NCBI GenBank assembly: GCA_017477325.1
Contig: JAFUWV010000009.1
Span: 1-64,000, forward strand
DNA length: 64,000 nucleotides
Source of the DNA: Paludibacteraceae bacterium
GTDB taxonomy: Bacteria > Bacteroidota > Bacteroidia > Bacteroidales > Paludibacteraceae
Direction of reading: 5' to 3'
Every line of letters starts with the position of its first letter. Position 1 is the first letter of the stretch. The notes under the pieces were generated by a model. That model was not told the origin of the DNA. It ran no database searches and saw only the letters and a program-made list of their open reading frames with translations. A program made the position numbers and the translations under genes. Of the stretch, positions 50,106 to 58,833 are shown one piece after another.

Positions 50106-51641
50106 ATGACATATAAACTGACGATACAAGATGTGAAGCAGATTTATTCTTTATTGAAGCAGAAAGCTCTAGAGTTATATTCTCTAGGACAATATGTTTC
50201 AACATGGGATGTCATAGACAAAGCTGTATTTATTATTCAAGAGTTTAACTGGGAATATACTGATGACGACCTTGAGTCCTTATTACAACAACTCGCCTGT
50301 CAATGGATTCCCGATATACCTCAGAAGAATAATCCAAATGATAATAGAGTTGTTGTTATAGATGATTGGTGCACTTCTTATGTATTGGTCTTGCAATATA
50401 TTGAAGCACTTGTTGAAGCAGGGAAGGAGATTTTATACATTACATCGAATGATATTGAAACTAGCAGACATAAGAACATCATATCACGTTTAGAAACATA
50501 TCCTAGATTGAAGTATTGGGTGATACCCTCAAATAAACAGCCAATAGACGGATGGTGTAAGATTGTGCACACAACTATATATAATTTCAATCCATCAAAG
50601 ATTATTGCCCACATTTTGCCATGTTCTGCTTTTTTGCCAGTTATTGCGCGTTTACCTGAAGGTGTAAAAATTTATCGTAGTAATTTAGATGATCAGGTAT
50701 TTTGGTTAGGTCGGACGGTGGTGAATTATGTGATGGAGTTTCGTGCATTTGGTACAGCAGTATCACGTGAGAAACGAAAACTCAGATCAGAACAGCAACT
50801 CTATGTGCCATATTATCCGATTAAAGATGGGAATCCATTTGAAGGGTTCCCAGAATTGCCTCAAGATAGTGTAATTATCTTCTCTGGTGGTGACTTCTAT
50901 AAAACGCTTGATCCCAACTATACGTATTGGAATTTGGTGAAACGCATACTACAAGAGAATTCAAAAGCCATATTGTTGTTTGCTACAAAGAACGGTCTCC
51001 GTACACAGCAAGATTTCATGGAGCGGTTTGTGAAAGAGAACCATTTGGAGAAACAATTTTTCTTCATTGGTTTTCGACCGGATATAAATGAGGTGTTTGC
51101 CCATGCAGATATCTTTATGGGAACATGTCCAATATGTGGCGCTTTAACAACGCAGTTGGCTGCATTTAACCGTACGCCTATTTTGCAGTATTATCTACCG
51201 GGGTCATATGATGATGAGACGGAACAGGCGTTGAACTTCAATAATCGAGATATTCAGATATCATCACAGGATATAGAGTCCTTTATGGCTGAGGCAAAAC
51301 GTCTCATCAATGATAAGGAATATCGCAAAATGAAGGCCGATTTAGCATATCAATCAACGATTAAGCCTGAGCAGTTTAATGAAGTGTTCATGGAGGCAAT
51401 CACTACGAATATTGCGCCATGTCCAATGAAATATGTAGATTATGCATCAGTAGCTCATCGTTGGTGGTGGCCCGAGCAGATGGGTTTTGACGATCACATG
51501 AGTTATTTGGTGGCATTGATAAAACGTTATGGCTTATTAAATAAAATGCCTGCATTATGGTTTAAATACAACTATCGTCGTTTCTTTATTCAGAAACTAT
51601 TTAGTTGGAATTGGTATAAAAATAAAATACATATAGGATGA
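50106..51641 (+). CDS. Glycosyltransferase-like protein (GT-B type)
   Basis: 511 residues. The N-terminal ~90 residues are helical (QDVKQIYSLLKQKALELYSLG) and the rest looks like a GT-B fold. FSGGDFYKTLDPNYTYW and ILLFATKNGLRTQQDFM are the central strands; FFFIGFRPDINEVFAHADIFMGTCP resembles the donor-binding region of GT4/GT41-like enzymes (the H-A-D-I-F block); YLPGSYDDETEQAL follows. The sugar donor and acceptor are unknown. It starts 12 bases after the second cupin and overlaps the next gene by ATGA. Confidence 0.7.
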   Translation: MTYKLTIQDVKQIYSLLKQKALELYSLGQYVSTWDVIDKAVFIIQEFNWEYTDDDLESLLQQLACQWIPDIPQKNNPNDNRVVVIDDWCTSYVLVLQYIEALVEAGKEILYITSNDIETSRHKNIISRLETYPRLKYWVIPSNKQPIDGWCKIVHTTIYNFNPSKIIAHILPCSAFLPVIARLPEGVKIYRSNLDDQVFWLGRTVVNYVMEFRAFGTAVSREKRKLRSEQQLYVPYYPIKDGNPFEGFPELPQDSVIIFSGGDFYKTLDPNYTYWNLVKRILQENSKAILLFATKNGLRTQQDFMERFVKENHLEKQFFFIGFRPDINEVFAHADIFMGTCPICGALTTQLAAFNRTPILQYYLPGSYDDETEQALNFNNRDIQISSQDIESFMAEAKRLINDKEYRKMKADLAYQSTIKPEQFNEVFMEAITTNIAPCPMKYVDYASVAHRWWWPEQMGFDDHMSYLVALIKRYGLLNKMPALWFKYNYRRFFIQKLFSWNWYKNKIHIG

Positions 51642-52705
51642 ATACGAAACTTGTATATGTCCTTACATGTGCTCCAGAGGCCACTTATATAGAGCAAGCT
51701 TTGATGGCGGTGTTCTCAGCTCGTCATTGGAATCCGGCTGCGCATATTGTACTTATAGTTGATGATCTGACTGATACGCTATTTGTCGGGAAACGTGCTG
51801 AAATCCTTGATTATATAACTGAAAAAATAGTTATTCCTTTTGATGATGCCACATTGTCTCCTATGTATCGTTCGCGGTGGATAAAAACATCTGTCCGACG
51901 ACTTATAACAGGTGATTTTTTATTCATTGATTGCGATACAATTTGTTGTGCAGATTTATCAGATGTAGACGATTTTCAGTTCGAGATAGGCGCTGTTGGT
52001 GATAATAATACATCTTTCCAGAATGATTTGTTTAAGAATGATACTATTAAACAAGTTTCACCATTGTGTGACATTTCCAATGAAGAATATTATTTTTCTT
52101 CAGGAGTAATGTTTTGTAAAGATACATCAAGTGTGTACAAGTTGTATGACCTTTGGCATAAATATTGGGAATTGGGCTTGAAAGAAAATATTAATATAGA
52201 TCAACCTTCTTTGGCAAAAGCAAATATTGAGTTAGAACACATAATTGATTTAATTGATGATAAATATAATTGTGTATTATATACTCAAACTTCAAAGTTG
52301 CCAAACGCTGTTATACTTCATATTTCAAATTTTCCGCAAACGTCGTTTTTGTTTAAATATAATGTATTAAAAATAATTCGTGAAAGCGGCTTAAAACCTT
52401 GGGTAAAAGAGCTAATTCTACAAATACATACCACATATCTTCCATTTGATTATCATATAAGGAATTCATCTTTAAAACAAAGATTTCGTTGGATAGAAAT
52501 GAATTCTTTTTCTGCAAAAATATACCACAATAATGTAAATAATAAATTTAGTGACTGGTGTTTTCGCGTTTCTATAGAACCTATAGTAAAGCTTGCGCTA
52601 AATATGAGGTTTTATAAGTTAGGCTTATCATTGTGGATGATTTGGAAACGATTGAGTTTGTTAAAAAAGAACTATCTTCGTTCAAACATTTGCTCATCTA
52701 AATAG
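51638..52705 (+). CDS. GT8-like glycosyltransferase
   Basis: 355 residues. The N-terminus YVLTCAPEATYIEQALMAVFSARHWNP and the metal-binding DxD in FLFIDCDTICCADLSDV resemble GT8 retaining transferases, as do GVMFCKDTSSVYKLYDLWH and NIDQPSLAKANIELE. The basic, aromatic C-terminus (KRLSLLKKNYLRS) may bind the membrane. It works in assembly of the surface glycan; linkage unknown. One base separates it from the deacetylase gene. Confidence 0.78.
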   Translation: MNTKLVYVLTCAPEATYIEQALMAVFSARHWNPAAHIVLIVDDLTDTLFVGKRAEILDYITEKIVIPFDDATLSPMYRSRWIKTSVRRLITGDFLFIDCDTICCADLSDVDDFQFEIGAVGDNNTSFQNDLFKNDTIKQVSPLCDISNEEYYFSSGVMFCKDTSSVYKLYDLWHKYWELGLKENINIDQPSLAKANIELEHIIDLIDDKYNCVLYTQTSKLPNAVILHISNFPQTSFLFKYNVLKIIRESGLKPWVKELILQIHTTYLPFDYHIRNSSLKQRFRWIEMNSFSAKIYHNNVNNKFSDWCFRVSIEPIVKLALNMRFYKLGLSLWMIWKRLSLLKKNYLRSNICSSK

Positions 52706-52706
52706 T

Positions 52707-53399
52707 ATGGACTTTCGACAATTATTTCATAAGATTCGCAATAGAATTACTAAAATACGTTTAGAGCCTATACGCGTCTTTTGTTTCCATCAAGTTAGTG
52801 ATAAATTTGATGAAAGTACGATGTGGAAATGTGATTGGATGTCTATAGTTGATTTCAAGGAGAAGATAATTGCTTTACAAGAAAAGTATATGTTTATATC
52901 GCTCTCCGAAGCAAACCAGAAATTAGAGAATGACACATTTCGAAGTAAAAAATATGCCGTGTTAACGATGGATGATGCAGGAAACTGCATAGTGGATTTG
53001 ATGCCATGGCTTGCTGAACGGAATATTCCTATTACGTTATTTTTACCTTATTCTTTTATAACGCGAGAAAAAACAGAGCATAAGTGCGGAATCTCATTAA
53101 CAGAAGTTCAGTTAAATGATTTACTACAAAGATATCCAGAATTGGTAACTATAGCCAATCATGGATTCAATCATAATAGTGCGTATGAGGTATCCATTGA
53201 AGAATTAGTATCGGATATAGAAAGGAATGAGAAGGCTTTGAAAAAATACGTTTCAAAGATACCTTTTTATGCTTATCCGGGAGGACATCATACTTCCAAG
53301 ACTGATGCCGTGGTATATAAGATGGGATTCACTCCGGTTTATTGCGATGGAGGAGTCAATTATAATGATTGTAACTTCATACATCGTGAATTGTTATAG
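52707..53399 (+). CDS. Polysaccharide deacetylase (NodB-homology)
   Basis: 230 residues of carbohydrate esterase family 4. The metal-binding Asp-Asp is in VLTMDDAGN, the His-x3-His in NHGFNHNS, and FYAYPGGHHT gives the third motif. No signal peptide, so it may act in the cytoplasm on a lipid-linked sugar rather than on peptidoglycan. Flanked by glycosyltransferases. Confidence 0.82.
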   Translation: MDFRQLFHKIRNRITKIRLEPIRVFCFHQVSDKFDESTMWKCDWMSIVDFKEKIIALQEKYMFISLSEANQKLENDTFRSKKYAVLTMDDAGNCIVDLMPWLAERNIPITLFLPYSFITREKTEHKCGISLTEVQLNDLLQRYPELVTIANHGFNHNSAYEVSIEELVSDIERNEKALKKYVSKIPFYAYPGGHHTSKTDAVVYKMGFTPVYCDGGVNYNDCNFIHRELL

Positions 53400-53407
53400 T
53401 AGCGCAA

Positions 53408-54409
53408 ATGAAGGGAATGAGTATAATAGTACCTATATATAATGCAGAGAAATATTTAGCAGATACGCTAAATAGTCTGCTATCTCAAACTTATAAAGAT
53501 TGGGAATGTATTCTTGTTAATGATGGGAGTACGGATGATAGTCTAGCGATATGTGAGCAATATAAGGAAAAAGATAATCGCTTCGTAGTTATGACGAAGC
53601 CCAATGAAAAATCGGCTGATTTAGCAAGGTCATATGGTATAGAAAGAGCTCGGACCGCATGGATTATGTATCTTGATGCTGACGATATAATAGAACCCGA
53701 ATATATAGAAAAGATGGTCGCTCGCCAACAAGAAACAGGAGCGGATATTGTTTCTCCTACGATGGTATATTGTAAGCATCAATTGGAGGGAGAAATATGG
53801 AGACTGCCTTGTGAACCGATACAATATGAAGACGTGCTATCCGGTCCGGATGCTTGTGCTTATACTATAGGGGGGTGGCATTTGACCACGAATGGTATGC
53901 TATATCGCACAGAATTAAATGTAGGGCTTACTCGTGGTCGCTATATGAACTCTGACGAATTCTCATCTCGCCAAATATTATTCAAAGCAAATAAAGTGGC
54001 ATTCTCTGACGCACAATATATTTATCGTCAGTATACTAATTCTATTTCTCGTAATTTGTCTACTCGGTTGTGGGAACGCATGTTCGTAGATTTAGAGATA
54101 GTGAATTTTGTAATATCACACTACACAGATATGAAGGTAAGGAAAAAAGCAATCACAACGCAATTTTTTAACCTTGTTCATTTAGCAGCCTCTGCATACC
54201 TTGATGTGTCGAAAATTAATTACGAAGATAGAAAATTTATTCAGGGGGGGGTATTCGCAGCAATCGAAAAGACAAACAAAGATGCATTGCATAAATATTT
54301 ACCATCGCATAGAATGATGTATACGTATGGTAAAAGGTGGTTTGTATTCACATCAATTTTATATGTGCTGATTTATAGAATCAAAGGTAGGAAATACGAG
54401 TATAAATGA
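53408..54409 (+). CDS. Family 2 glycosyltransferase A
   Basis: 333 residues, GT-A fold. SIIVPIYNAEKYLADTLNSL, ILVNDGSTDDSLAIC and MYLDADDIIEPEY (DxD) are diagnostic. The C-terminal third is helical with a membrane-proximal tail (FTSILYVLIYRIKGRKYEYK). Adds a sugar to the growing surface glycan; donor unknown. A G7 run at 54244-54250 lies in the gene and could cause slippage, but the frame is intact here. Confidence 0.85.
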   Translation: MKGMSIIVPIYNAEKYLADTLNSLLSQTYKDWECILVNDGSTDDSLAICEQYKEKDNRFVVMTKPNEKSADLARSYGIERARTAWIMYLDADDIIEPEYIEKMVARQQETGADIVSPTMVYCKHQLEGEIWRLPCEPIQYEDVLSGPDACAYTIGGWHLTTNGMLYRTELNVGLTRGRYMNSDEFSSRQILFKANKVAFSDAQYIYRQYTNSISRNLSTRLWERMFVDLEIVNFVISHYTDMKVRKKAITTQFFNLVHLAASAYLDVSKINYEDRKFIQGGVFAAIEKTNKDALHKYLPSHRMMYTYGKRWFVFTSILYVLIYRIKGRKYEYK

Positions 54410-54789
54410 GCATAATACTATTTAATATTATTCCCATCTATAATGGCGAGAATCCTTGTGCCGATGCTTAGATAGTTTATGGCATCAGGGATTGGCATAA
54501 GAAGATTTAGTAGTCCTTTACCTAGATTGATTCTCGCCGATGCCTACTGTATCCCATTTATATGGTGTAGATCTAGATATAACTTCTATGATATGTGTGT
54601 TAAGTTTATGACTATTTTTTTAATTTGAGAAGAAATGTCGATACGCAATAAGAAATATTAGATTCTTAAAATCCTCGAATAACAAGTAAGATTGTTGTTT
54701 TGCCTTTAAGATAGGCATGCCAATTACCAAAAGACTTGAAAGATATGCTGATTTTATAGATGTTAATAGAATAAAGGAGTAATATATAA
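54410..54789. other. 380-base AT-rich spacer within the glycan locus, possible gene relic
   Basis: No frame of more than about 20 codons reads through. The forward frame from 54421 gives NIIPIYNGENPCADA before a stop, then IVYGIRDWHKK, and another frame gives a longer broken stretch. This looks more like decayed coding sequence than random AT-rich DNA, but I cannot match it to a family. No promoter or terminator recognised. Confidence 0.4.
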
Positions 54790-55836
54790 ATGGTAAAGTT
54801 GTCTTTTATATTGCCGGTTTATAACGTTGATAGATATCTTAGCGAATGCTTAGATAGCATTTTTATACAAGACTTAGATGAAAAAGAGTATGAAGTAATT
54901 TGTGTTGATGATTGTTCGCTGGACCAGAGTGTTGATATAATTATTAAGTATCAACTAAAACATTCTAACTTGCGTCTTATCCGGCATGACAGAAATAAAA
55001 AAGCCGGTGGAGCTCGTAATACTGGCATAGAAAATGCAGTAGGACAGTATATATGGTTTGTTGACCCCGATGATTATATAAGTCCTAAAGCTGCCTCGGC
55101 AATTATAAAGTATTGTGAAGATTACGATTTAGATGTCTTTTGTTTTAATTTGGTTATCACAGAGCCTGGTAGGGAATATGTTGACAAGGCATTCTATTCT
55201 ATATCACTCCCCGAAAAAGGCTCTGCATTTTTATTCCATCAATTCAGATCTTGTATCGTACACAACTTAGGTTATCCGTGGCGGGCTGTTTATAAACGCA
55301 GTATAATTGAAAGGGATAATATTAAATTCATTGAAGATATATTGTTTGGCGAAGAAACTACTTTTATGGCAGAAGCAATACTTGCATCCGAAAGAGTACT
55401 TTGCGTGCCGGATGCTTTATATTATTATCGGCAAAATAGTTCTTCTGCCTCAGCTCAATTATTTGAACAAATGCGAGGTGAATTAATATATCAGTCGATA
55501 TTTGTTGCAGGAACATTGGTCCTTCGCCTGCAAAAAATGGCGGATAAACAGTCAAGAGAGTTATCTGCCAGTATTATTTCTGGGTTGCCGTGGTTCGTCA
55601 ACCGATTGTTTATGAGATTAGTCAAGACTTCTTCAAGAGAGAGAAAAACTTTCTATCTGACGCTAAAAAATGCTGATAATGTAATTTATAATGTCAATTC
55701 CCCTCAATCGAAAGAGTTATTAAGTTTTATGGACAAAAAAAATAAATTCATAATATTACATCCTTTTCTTGGCAACTTGTTATTATCCACTCTTTCAATT
55801 TTATATAGAATTAAACATATATTTATGTTTGGTTGA
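54790..55836 (+). CDS. Family 2 glycosyltransferase B
   Basis: 348 residues, GT-A fold: LSFILPVYNVDRYLSECLDS, VICVDDCSLDQSVD, KKAGGARNTGIENAVG and IWFVDPDDYISPKA (DxD). ILFGEETTFMAEAIL is the catalytic-region ED-like block. A C-terminal hydrophobic stretch (LLLSTLSILYRIKHIFMFG) suggests membrane association. Donor and acceptor unknown. Confidence 0.86.
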   Translation: MVKLSFILPVYNVDRYLSECLDSIFIQDLDEKEYEVICVDDCSLDQSVDIIIKYQLKHSNLRLIRHDRNKKAGGARNTGIENAVGQYIWFVDPDDYISPKAASAIIKYCEDYDLDVFCFNLVITEPGREYVDKAFYSISLPEKGSAFLFHQFRSCIVHNLGYPWRAVYKRSIIERDNIKFIEDILFGEETTFMAEAILASERVLCVPDALYYYRQNSSSASAQLFEQMRGELIYQSIFVAGTLVLRLQKMADKQSRELSASIISGLPWFVNRLFMRLVKTSSRERKTFYLTLKNADNVIYNVNSPQSKELLSFMDKKNKFIILHPFLGNLLLSTLSILYRIKHIFMFG

Positions 55837-55989
55837 TTTTTGTTATTTTATAAATTTTAGACGATATTTTTTAGCCGATATATATGCGTTTAAATCTGAT
55901 TAATTGTTATTATAAGTTTTCTTTTGTTCTGAAAGTTTTTTATGCGTAATAGGATATCTGTTTAAAGATTGATAAACAGAAAAATATTT

Positions 55990-56919
55990 ATGATATCAGT
56001 AGTAATACCTTTATATAACAAGGAGCAAGCTATCCTAAAAACTATTGAGTCTGTACTCAATCAGACTTATTCTGATTTTGAGATCGTAGTTGTTGATGAT
56101 GGCTCTAAAGATACTAGTTTGAAAGTTGTGCAGTCGATTGACGACTCTAGACTTCGGGTAATACATAAAGAAAATGGTGGTGTGTCGTCGGCACGAAATA
56201 GGGGAATCAGAGAAGCGAAAGGCGACTATATTGCATTACTTGACGGAGATGATATTTGGGAACCAACATTCTTAGAAGAACAAATAAAGCTGATTTGCGA
56301 TTTTCCACAAGCCGGCATGTGGGGAGTCAATACTGCATTCATTAAGCATGGTAAGCAGCAGAAATGGGAGCAAGGAATGGGTAATGGTTTTCGTGGATAT
56401 GTGGAAGACTATTTTGGAACTACACATAACGACTTGTATTGCTCTTCATCGGTCATAATAAAGAAAGAAGTGTTCTCCGTATCAGGATACTTCGACGAAC
56501 GCATCAGTTCATCTGAAGACCTCGATATGTGGTTCCGTATTATTCTGCATTTTCCAGTTGTCTTTTATGACAAAGTGCTCGTTTATTATAACCAGGATGC
56601 CGAAAATCGTGTAGCTTACGATACCGACATGCGCTTCCCACTCACAAAAGACATTAAATTCTATTTTGATAAATTCTTACCCTACTGCGAATCTAATCCC
56701 ATCTTCTCACATTTTATAAATAACTATGTTGCTGCCGGCTTGCTAAAGGATGGCTATTATTTTGGGACCAAACAAGAACAACACGATTCGGATATCGTGG
56801 TTAGGAAATTACGTTATAAAGATATTCATCCCAAGTATCGCTGGATTTTCAAGTCTCCACGTTGGTTTGGAAGGTTGGTTTATAAAGTTGTAACATTGAA
56901 GAAAAAAATTTTAGTTTAA
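55990..56919 (+). CDS. Family 2 glycosyltransferase C
   Basis: 309 residues from the ATG at 55990, which places the first strand MISVVIPLYNKEQAI at the very start; an in-frame TTG lies 21 bases earlier. Features: VVVDDGSKDTSLKV, GGVSSARNRGIREAKGDY, LLDGDDIWEP (DxD) and RISSSEDLDMWFRI. Typical inverting GT2 of a surface-glycan locus. Confidence 0.87.
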   Translation: MISVVIPLYNKEQAILKTIESVLNQTYSDFEIVVVDDGSKDTSLKVVQSIDDSRLRVIHKENGGVSSARNRGIREAKGDYIALLDGDDIWEPTFLEEQIKLICDFPQAGMWGVNTAFIKHGKQQKWEQGMGNGFRGYVEDYFGTTHNDLYCSSSVIIKKEVFSVSGYFDERISSSEDLDMWFRIILHFPVVFYDKVLVYYNQDAENRVAYDTDMRFPLTKDIKFYFDKFLPYCESNPIFSHFINNYVAAGLLKDGYYFGTKQEQHDSDIVVRKLRYKDIHPKYRWIFKSPRWFGRLVYKVVTLKKKILV

Positions 56920-56939
56920 AGTGGGAGAACTTAAAAGAT

Positions 56940-57941
56940 ATGCCAACAAAAACAAAAATATCTGTAGCTGTCATTACTTACAATCAAGAAGATACTATTG
57001 CTCAAACACTTGATAGTATCCTCTGTCAGCAAGGTGATTTCGAGCTTGAACTTGTCATAGGGGAGGACTGCTCAACCGACAGAACCCTTACTATCTGTCG
57101 ACAATTTGCAGATAAATATCCCGGTCAGGTTAAGTTGCTTAGCGGTCCTGTTAATCTCGGTATCACTGCCAACTATTTCCGTACTCTCAAAGCATGCACG
57201 GGAGATTTCATTGGAGATATCGCAGGCGATGACTTCTATTGTGATGATAGTGCGCTTAACAAGCAGTTAAATTATATGTTAGAGCATCCGGAGGTTGGAG
57301 TGATGGGTTCTAATGGCTATCGTTATTATGTCCGTCAAGACCGCAAAGAACCAGGTCTTAATCCCGCCATAACTATAGAATCTGACAAGGCTCGTGAATT
57401 CTATTTTTCGGCAAACTACTCTGGCGGGGTGTATTTCAAACCTGTTGGTATGATGATTCGTCACAATATGCTTGACTTTATCGATTTCGACGAGATTGTG
57501 CGTCGCCAACTGCCAGTAGAAGATTATCCTATACAAGCCATCTGGTCGCAGCACACACATTTTGCATGCCTCCCCGACCTGCTCGTCACCTATCGTATAT
57601 ATAAAGAGTCTGCTACTTTCGTGTCTTTCGAGCATCCCAAGTACCTCAGTTATCATCATGGACTTGCCGATACTCGGCGCTATCTGAACGAGCTGTTTCC
57701 TGAGGATGCTTGTTTTACCGAGCAGCAGCTTCAAGATTACGAGTTTTATAAAGAGTTTCTGCTATATCTGCATCGGCTGCAATACCGCGAGGCCAAGCAG
57801 CTGATGAAACGCTACGAGTACCTTGCTGCCGAACCGCACTATCGACAGGCACGTCGTTTTATGTGCTCATGGCTACATTTCATAGCGTTCCATTTCTACA
57901 AAGAACAAGTATATCACAAACATGGGATAGATGAGTTATAG
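56940..57941 (+). CDS. Family 2 glycosyltransferase D
   Basis: 333 residues: ISVAVITYNQEDTIAQTLDS, LVIGEDCSTDRTLTIC, GDIAGDDFYCDD (in place of DxD) and VEDYPIQAIWSQH. The family often transfers to O-antigen or capsule chains. Composition becomes less AT-rich toward its 3' end, marking the right edge of the most AT-rich glycan DNA. Confidence 0.87.
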   Translation: MPTKTKISVAVITYNQEDTIAQTLDSILCQQGDFELELVIGEDCSTDRTLTICRQFADKYPGQVKLLSGPVNLGITANYFRTLKACTGDFIGDIAGDDFYCDDSALNKQLNYMLEHPEVGVMGSNGYRYYVRQDRKEPGLNPAITIESDKAREFYFSANYSGGVYFKPVGMMIRHNMLDFIDFDEIVRRQLPVEDYPIQAIWSQHTHFACLPDLLVTYRIYKESATFVSFEHPKYLSYHHGLADTRRYLNELFPEDACFTEQQLQDYEFYKEFLLYLHRLQYREAKQLMKRYEYLAAEPHYRQARRFMCSWLHFIAFHFYKEQVYHKHGIDEL

Positions 57942-58020
57942 GCATAGAGTTTATGGGAGTGTGCCTGCTATTTAGAATGCAAGTGAGCATGGTTATAAAT
58001 CAGCATATCCACATGTAGTG

Positions 58021-58052
58021 TTTGCAAATATTAGAAAAAAGTACTACCTTTG
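58021..58052 (+). promoter_or_regulatory. Promoter of cupin 3
   Basis: TTTG (58021-58024), 20 bases, TACCTTTG (58045-58052): a near-perfect Bacteroidetes promoter, leaving a leader of about 80 bases. Confidence 0.65.
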
Positions 58053-58139
58053 TGCTGTGAAAATAATTGTTATACTATAATTGTGAGATAAGAGAGGTCT
58101 TTTCTTCGAAGCATATCTCAACTCTAATAATTCTTGGTA

Positions 58140-58577
58140 ATGAAACGCACCACCATAGACGATTGCCATCTCATTGATCTACGCAAAATCTCCGACCCGC
58201 GTGGTAATCTCACCCCAATTGAGGGTGGAAAAGATATTCCCTTCGATATCAAACGTGTATATTATCTTTATGATGTACCGGGAGGAGAAAGTCGTGGAGC
58301 ACATGCACATAAGCAGTTATATCAACTCATTATTGCTGCGAGTGGTTCTTTCACGGTGACGCTTGATGACGGAACAAATAAGAAATCTTTCAATCTCAAT
58401 CGTTCCTATTATGGTTTGCTTGTTGTGCCTGGTATATGGCGCGACTTGGACGACTTCTCGTCAGGAGCTGTCCTTTTTTGCCTGGCAAGCGAACATTATG
58501 ATGCCTCCGACTATATCCGCGATTATGATGAGTTTTTGAAGTATAAAGGAGTGAAGGCTGAGCGAATTATTGAGTGA
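58140..58577 (+). CDS. FdtA/WxcM-type sugar 3,4-ketoisomerase cupin 3
   Basis: 145 residues from the ATG at 58140 (an in-frame TTG is two codons earlier). Complete active site SRGAHAHK with His55 and His57, DPRGNLTPIEGG and LNRSYYGLLVVPGIWR. It is closely related to cupin 2, but its gene has its own promoter and less AT-rich DNA, so it may be the older chromosomal copy. Confidence 0.87.
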   Translation: MKRTTIDDCHLIDLRKISDPRGNLTPIEGGKDIPFDIKRVYYLYDVPGGESRGAHAHKQLYQLIIAASGSFTVTLDDGTNKKSFNLNRSYYGLLVVPGIWRDLDDFSSGAVLFCLASEHYDASDYIRDYDEFLKYKGVKAERIIE

Positions 58578-58833
58578 TGAAGGTTTAATAAATGAATTTG
58601 CATTATATACTTAAACCGACTCACCACCGACTGTGAAGCGAAATAGCCGCACCGAGAATATCCAGTGGACATTCGAAGGTGAAAGAGTGCCTCGGATGGC
58701 ACTCCGAGTGTCGGTCCCGACGAGTCCCCATTCGGAGGGTTAGAACGGCACATAGAATTTTGCAGCGCGCGAGTTTCGGAGAAACATAGAAGACCTTATA
58801 GCGGGAGATGACCGAGAGACAAATAATTAGAAA
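58578..58833. repeat. Non-coding element with hairpins and one arm of a direct repeat
   Basis: GC-richer than its surroundings. Hairpins CTCGGA-TGGCAC-TCCGAG (58691-58708) and GTCGG-TC-CCGAC (58710-58721). From memory, conceptual translations like those of the minus strand here recur in Bacteroidales genomes, which would make it a dispersed repeat; this needs a search. It ends with GCGGGAGATGACCGAGAGA (58801-58819). Confidence 0.5.
58801..58819 (+). repeat. 19-bp direct repeat, left copy
   Basis: GCGGGAGATGACCGAGAGA, identical to 60084-60102. The two copies lie just outside the DUF1016 gene, 14 bases before its start and 14 after its stop. Confidence 0.9.

Noticed and set aside
54244-54250. 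Phase-variable G tract
   Set aside because: A run of seven G's is short for phase variation, and only one such run is present; the frame is intact.
53408-57941. Insertion sequences in the glycan locus
   Set aside because: No transposase frame or terminal inverted repeats; AT-rich stretches are glycosyltransferase genes or spacers.
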